Shown here one piece after another: positions 59,290 to 64,000 of a stretch of DNA of 64,000 bases (its first letter is position 1; each line of letters opens with the position of its first letter). The DNA comes from Apostichopus japonicus (Eukaryota > Echinodermata > Holothuroidea > Aspidochirotida > Stichopodidae): contig NC_092572.1 of NCBI RefSeq assembly GCF_037975245.1, positions 15,444,269 through 15,508,268 on the forward strand, read 5' to 3'. Under the pieces are notes generated by a model that searched no databases, was not told where the DNA came from, and saw nothing but the letters and a program-made list of their open reading frames with translations. The position numbers were made by a program, and so were the translations under genes.

Positions 59290-61005
59290 TTTCCGGGGGG
59301 GGGGTTGGCTCGTTTCTTTCATGACCTTTGAGTTGTGTGACTTGATGATCTGTTACATGTTTCTCATACAGCTGTAACTTTATTTTGACTGTTGATCTGT
59401 TGAAGATTTTGTGTAGCTTGTTGGTCTGTGGGAATTGCTTGTCGATGAGTTTTAGGAAGTCCGCCGCAAAGTTGGTCTTTACGTTCTTGCTGTATGTGGG
59501 GTTGTACCATGTGATTTTTCTTGACCTGCGTTTCTTGTTCTGTTTAGTGTTTTTGTTTTCCTTGTTTTGGTATTTGATAGTATAGTTGTATCCAGCTGAC
59601 CGGAGGGCATGATTGTAGGTGGGTGCTGCTTTCTTGAATGTGTCCTGGTTAGATGATAGACCAGAGACTGTTCTTTCGATGGCTGGCGGTATGTTCTTTA
59701 TTATTGCGGGCGGGTGGTTCGAGTGTTGGCTTACTGTATGTAGATTGGTTCATTGTTTGGTTTTCTGTAGGGCTGGTACTCGCTGGTATTCATGTTCAAA
59801 GTGACGTCAAGGAAGTTGACTGTTTTCAAGTTCGTTTGGACAGTGATTTTAGTCCACATGTATGAACGATCTTGATTAGGGCTTTTTCGTATTCTGTCTG
59901 CTTTGCTGCCTGAGCATGACCTCATTACTGGTAGCCCATCGTCCCTGTATAGTCCCAAACCAGTGATATCAGGGTTTTTCTCCAGTTGGTTCAAAATGAA
60001 TATTCCCACCAATTTACAAACTTCCGCTTTGTCAAATGCACCCATTGAGACGTGGAATTGGTTACCCATGTCTCTCTTCTCTTTTGCCCTTGTGATCGTG
60101 AAGGAGAGATCGCCTTGCGTGCATGATAGTCTTGTATTCAGTATCACTGATTCTGGTGTATGCTTTGGCCCATGCTAGACATTTGTGTATGAGATCCTTG
60201 CTTATTGAAGGGTAAGAATCAACAATATCGAAGACCAGAAAGGTGAGACTGCTCTTTTCCTGTATATTTTTAATCCATTCCAGTACGCTTGTGGTATGTT
60301 TGCATTTATGTGGTCAAGCATGGCCTTGCTCACTCGTCCCATTTCAGGTTTTTTTTGTGTTTATTAGCCTGCATTTTGTGTTATCTTGAAAAATTTCTTT
60401 GTGGTCCTTGATCGTCACGAAAGCCGTTTTGGGTCCAGTTTTATTTATTCGGTTACCTATTTTTAGTTTGTCAGCTAGACTTGTGTATTCATTGTCTATT
60501 TCGGTGGCGGTGTTGCGGTCCGCATATTTGTATTTCTGAGATATGTTTACAGTTAGCAACCCACCGTATTTGGCGGGGTCCATCTTGTACATGTTCCTGG
60601 TTTTGTCCGCCTCTACGAAGATTTCTTTAGAGGATGTGATGTTTTCTATGTCCTTCTTGAGGTTGGACAGGAGCTTCTCCGGCTCTTCCTTGAACTTAGT
60701 GTTCTCGACCATTTCCAGCATATTGGACTCGAATGAGACCAACTCCGGGATTTGTGGTGGGACGCATCTCGATTTTAGCCGGTATGCATCGGTGGTGGCG
60801 GTGTTGTCCTCGTCACGGCTGGTGTCACTCGTTTCCGCATCGGTGTCAGTGTCGGCCAGGATAAATAATGCTCTCCATCGCATCCGTTTATCAGCTTCTC
60901 TGTCATCTCTAGCAGTCTTTTCAAGTATTCTCTAGTTGATGGCAAAGGAATGTTCTTGCCCGAGTAGTTCATGTTGTATCGTTCCATACTAAGCTGTAAA
61001 AGCAT
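59290..61005 (-). pseudogene. Penelope-like reverse transcriptase, frameshifted
   Basis: The start is uncertain: a frame from about 61005 (NIPLPSTREYLKRLLEMTEK) overlaps the longer frame 60883-60344. The latter holds CVPPQIPELVSFESNMLEMV, ADKTRNMYKMD and the RT entry TAFVTIKDHKE...KCRLIN. After a shift in a T8 run come GRVSKAMLDHIN, then, in another frame, TFLVFDIVDSYPSIS (first catalytic Asp region). The frame 60147-59731 holds FHVSMGAFDKAEVCKLVG and GLGLYRDDGL (catalytic Asp pair) and NLKTVNFLDVTLN. A further open stretch to about 59290 has SNHPPAIIKNIP and ITWYNPTYSKNVKTNF, the thumb and linker. The enzyme copies element RNA at a nicked target. Five frame changes would block it as read. 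Confidence 0.75.
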
Positions 61006-61139
61006 GTACTGCTGTTAGTAAGTAGAGTGCTCAACCGAGGTTCAGGAGCCAAACTATAAAATATAGCTAAAATACTATCAACGGTGAGAGGGCTCAATAC
61101 CGAAGTAGAGCATGATATATATATATTGATATATATATA

Positions 61140-61274
61140 TATATTGTAATAAACATTAAATTATTAAGAGTCCATTGCTAATCAGAGTTTCGCTCTTGTA
61201 CAAGTAGTTGTACAGCAATCGTCAGGCGTACTGATCTGTAATAAAGTATGGGTCGCTATTCCACGAACTACCAT
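61140..61274 (-). repeat. Pseudo-LTR, 5' side of the Penelope-like element
   Basis: About 135 bp, similar to 58748-58857 but with about 24 extra bp (61192-61215 region). That extra part completes a three-way-junction-like fold: ATTGCT/AGCAAT outer stem, GTACAA/TTGTAC hairpin, AGAG/CTCT hairpin with loop CGAAA. On the minus strand it also has CTGACGA (61219-61225) and GAAA (61188-61191) in hammerhead order. Confidence 0.75.
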
Positions 61275-61311
<37 letters not shown>

Positions 61312-62086
61312 TGAAAACAAAAGTCGATAATAAGTAGTTTTTTATATAAACAGTATCAGTAAATGGAGCAACAATAAGCTGTAACAGAAACAAACAGGGT
61401 AGGATGCAGAGATATTTGTATATTGAAAGCTTTTATTTAATGCAGTTTGGTGCCTTGAATCAGCAATTGCAGTTTTTACCTAAGTACCCAGTTTATTAAT
61501 GTACTCTCATTAAGAATCCGGAGGGGCACAGCCACTATTTCAAGGGAGAGAATTAGAAATTGTCTTTGATTTTCATTGAGATAGCAGGGGCACTATGGCA
61601 ACTTTGTAGTTTTAGTAGGAAAACAAGGCTATTTACATACACTTGTGAAAAGGCACCAAGGGGCATGGTTTCCAGAGTGAGAAAAAACATGTAGAATAGA
61701 CAGAATTTTAAGAGCAACTTTTTTTCAGTGGTTTTTTGAAAACTGTACATCAAAACCTTAACATTTCCTGCAGCTGCTCAATATTTACTGGTTCTTGGCA
61801 CAAATTTTGCTGGAGTTTTGGACAATCTTAGAGCCCTGACTTAGATGATAAAGTTGTAGGATGATCAAGAGGGCACCTAAGGCATTGAAAGGGTTAAAAG
61901 GCATACCGCAGTTGTTGCTCTCAGTGATGGATGATTTTTAAGCTCATTACCGCAAGAGGTATTTTGCCATCCACCTGCTTCCTGACGTACATATTCTTAC
62001 GTTCATTGAGTGTGTTTTGTTTGTTCTTCTTTCACCCTCTGTCTGTCTACATTGTTGGTTCTCTTTTCTTTCATCTTCCGCTGCAG
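61275..62086. other. Unassigned stretch with TA microsatellite
   Basis: (AT)n at 61279-61308, then AT-rich DNA with no gene. From about 62015 a long pyrimidine-rich tract leads to the splice-site-like CGCTGCAG at 62086. Confidence 0.5.
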
Positions 62087-62218
62087 TTTATTCTCCCCAC
62101 AAAAAGTGGCTATAGAAAATTTAGGAGATACGGCTCAGTCCGAGTACAAGCATGGCTCATCTCTGAACACAGAGTCCAGTGGTAGCGATAGTTACAGGGA
62201 CATTTTAACCAGTCATAA
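62087..62218 (+). CDS. Possible internal exon of an unknown host gene
   Basis: A strong 3' splice site (about 65 nt of pyrimidine-rich sequence ending CTTCCGCTGCAG) precedes 62087, and AA/GTAAGT follows 62218. One frame is open across the 132 nt: KVAIENLGDTAQSEYKHGSS and LNTESSGSDSYRDIL, a polar, Ser/Asp/Glu-rich composition typical of linkers in regulatory proteins. The splice signals are the best outside repeats in this window. No neighbouring exon could be assigned and the product is not recognised. Confidence 0.4.
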
Positions 62219-62678
62219 GTAAGTTTCACTCTCTAAACATGTTTTATTTTAAGCAAGGTTTTGTCAGCTGGCAACATATTATCTATGTTTTATTCTTTTG
62301 TAAAACAATTCAAAAATAAGAAACTGACTGGGAAAAGTAAATGCAATGTATTGAGACAAGTTATTGGATAATCCCAAACTGAATGTTTACTTACCATAAA
62401 TGTAACTTGTTGAAAGGTAACGCTGTGTCTTGGTAACGACATTTTAAACTATCTCAAGTTGTAAAGGATTGGGAAGGTTAATAGAACTCGATTTGGGATG
62501 GGGGTGAATGGAGAAGGGGTGGGCGGCTAAAATAAGCTGCTTAAACAATATGATTTTTAAATTTACAATATAAACAGTTGACTGTACTGAAAACTGCACA
62601 GTGCATTTTAAAGTAGACCACTATCTATTTCTTGCTGTAAAGCAGAACTGTTTGTGACCTTGTGTTGAGTTTGTTTTG

Positions 62679-62717
62679 ATCTCATCTCCCTTCATGTAAT
62701 GAATAGGGAGATGAGAT
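62679..62717. repeat. Perfect 12-bp inverted repeat (hairpin)
   Basis: ATCTCATCTCCC (62679-62690) and GGGAGATGAGAT (62706-62717) around a 15-nt loop. It is too long for chance at a given site. It lies at the start of the short tandem repeat region and may be part of that repeat. Confidence 0.85.
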
Positions 62718-62742
62718 ATTGTACTTCACCCGACATCAAAAA

Positions 62743-62794
62743 TGTGAGTGAGTGAGTGTGCATGTGTATGTGTGTGTACGTGAGTGAGTGAGCA
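62743..62794. repeat. (GTGA)n/(TG)n microsatellite
   Basis: Imperfect GTGAGTGA, TGTGTGTG and GTGAGTGA blocks. Confidence 0.85.
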
Positions 62795-62819
62795 AAACTA
62801 AGTATGTCGCAAACCTAGA

Positions 62820-63345
62820 CCCCAAGTCCTGTCGAGTTCAAGCTTGGTGGGTGGGTGCCTGACCATGTTAACTCATGCCTGCGTGATTGATGACGTCAAA
62901 GAGGTCGAAGGTCAAGAAATCTAAAAATTAGTTTTTAGCCATTTTCTGCATGCCAACTTCTTGGACAAAGGCATTAAACCACATTATATGTAGAGAATGA
63001 AGAGACAAAGTTTAAAACAAGACAGATTTAGCTGTTAAGGCTTGTAGTTAACAGGTCAATTGAGTTAAAGTTAAAATTGGTCTAAATTGTGCAAAAGAGT
63101 GTGTCCTAGACTGTTAGTCCGATCAGGTTCAAACTTGGTGGGTAGGTGCCTGACCATGTACTGTAAACTTGATCTTTGGTGATTGTCTAAATGTCATAGG
63201 TGAAAGGTCAAATACCCAGAAAGTGTAGCCATTTTCTGCTTGTCAGCATGTTGGAAAAAGTCATTAAACCACAAATATGTTGACTATAATGAGACAAATT
63301 TTAAATTAGAACTTATGCAGTTGTTTAGGGTCAAGGTCAAAGTTC
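62820..63345 (+). repeat. Tandem dimer, about 291-bp period
   Basis: Two diverged copies in direct orientation. GTTCAAGCTTGGTGGGTGGG (62836) corresponds to GTTCAAACTTGGTGGGTAGG (63127), and GCCATTTTCTGC and CATTAAACCACA recur in order. Unclassified, non-coding. Confidence 0.75.
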
Positions 63346-64000
63346 ATTGTAGATCCATTCCATCATAAAAGAGATGAGTACCATAGATTGCCATCTTGTC
63401 TTATGTTTTAATCGTAATAGATGCTAAGATCCCATAACAAGGGAGTTTATTAGGCAAGTTTCAGGAGAGATATGATTGATAAAGATGGCTACCTTCAAGG
63501 TATGTAAGGAATTAAGATGACTAATGAAGCAATCCATGGCAGAATGAAGGTGAGATGACAAAACTATTAATTAATGGATCATCCAACTGTCAATTTGAGT
63601 ATAGTTTCATTAGTTTAATGTACGTTTAATTGCTTTGTTCAAGGGCTGTCCTAACATGTTAGTGTTTAATATCATGGGATGCAAGGTTAAATTGCGACTA
63701 ACATGCAACATCATGTAACATGTTGAAAATTTCAAGTTTCATTGCTTACACTACATTTCGTTTTAATAGAATGTTGAGTGAAACTACCCACTGCTGTAGG
63801 GGATGAAACATTTGGTGTTTAATCCACAAGCTCCAGCTCATTCATTGGGGCTTAAATTTCAACTCCTACCCAGATCCCAACGAAGAGAGTAAGTGACGTC
63901 TGCTCTGTAATGCGACAATAGCATAAGAGACGGTGGTATGAACAGACCTTATGGGGAAAAAGTTAACACGTCATTTAATGAAAGTGAAAATATTCCCCAT
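63346..64000. other. Unassigned stretch
   Basis: No gene, repeat or signal recognised. Confidence 0.4.

Larger units (their letters stand above)
58748..61274 (-). mobile_element. Penelope-like retroelement, nearly complete
   Basis: Minus-strand element bounded by direct repeats (58748-58857 and 61140-61274) that act as pseudo-LTRs. Inside lie an N-terminal region, reverse transcriptase with YRDDG, and a C-terminal GIY-YIG endonuclease. Direct terminal repeats and the RT plus C-terminal GIY-YIG layout are the Penelope-like pattern. Frame changes occur near 60350, 60290, 60115, 59735 and 59300. Two of these fall in homopolymers (T8 at about 60349-60356, G10 at about 59296-59305), so some may be sequencing errors. 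Exact family not assigned. Confidence 0.8.

Noticed and set aside
59385-60935. Plus-strand frames across the Penelope-like element
   Set aside because: Antisense shadows. The minus strand carries the RT and endonuclease motifs.

Overview
This is eukaryotic, almost certainly metazoan DNA. It is AT-rich and gene-poor, has intron-style splice signals, and is full of retroelements and DNA transposons typical of invertebrate genomes: Penelope-like, Ty3/Gypsy, hAT and Tc1/mariner/pogo-type. A fragment resembling the P2X7 intracellular-domain family, common in marine invertebrates, fits that view. I cannot name the species. There is no operon, CRISPR array or other prokaryotic structure.

Region 1 (1-37730) is one head-to-tail satellite array with a 165-bp monomer: about 225 full copies plus six copies of an 84-bp rearranged monomer. 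Every full monomer holds a tRNA-like module (D-arm-like hairpin with a partial A box, near-perfect B box/T arm, T-runs downstream), a CRE-like TGACGTC, and a strong 3' splice site and 5' splice site enclosing exactly 21 nt. Monomer variants are organised in higher-order repeats, clearest as an 825-bp pentamer at the right end. The array stops inside a copy of a local MITE.

Region 2 (37731-50910) is a mosaic of old repeats: five MITE-like copies (one in region 4), a decayed Penelope-like 3' end, the 5' half of a Ty3/Gypsy element on the minus strand (gag, protease, start of RT, with breaks), two paralogous 1-kb repeats that each carry an exon-like segment, fragments of an unrecognised multicopy protein family ('family X'), a P2RX7_C-like pseudogene, and a 943-bp hAT-type element with a target-site duplication.

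Region 3 (50911-56340) is a nested insertion: family X coding sequence on the minus strand is split by a 4.03-kb Tc1/mariner/pogo-type element with 31-bp perfect inverted repeats and a TA duplication. That element is itself interrupted by a 1501-bp hAT-type element with a perfect 8-bp duplication.

Region 4 (56341-64000) has a perfect 33-bp palindrome, a MITE copy, an exon-like fragment, a nearly complete Penelope-like element on the minus strand with both pseudo-LTRs (58748-61274), another exon-like segment, and simple and short tandem repeats.

I found no intact host gene. The three or four exon candidates are isolated and low confidence.
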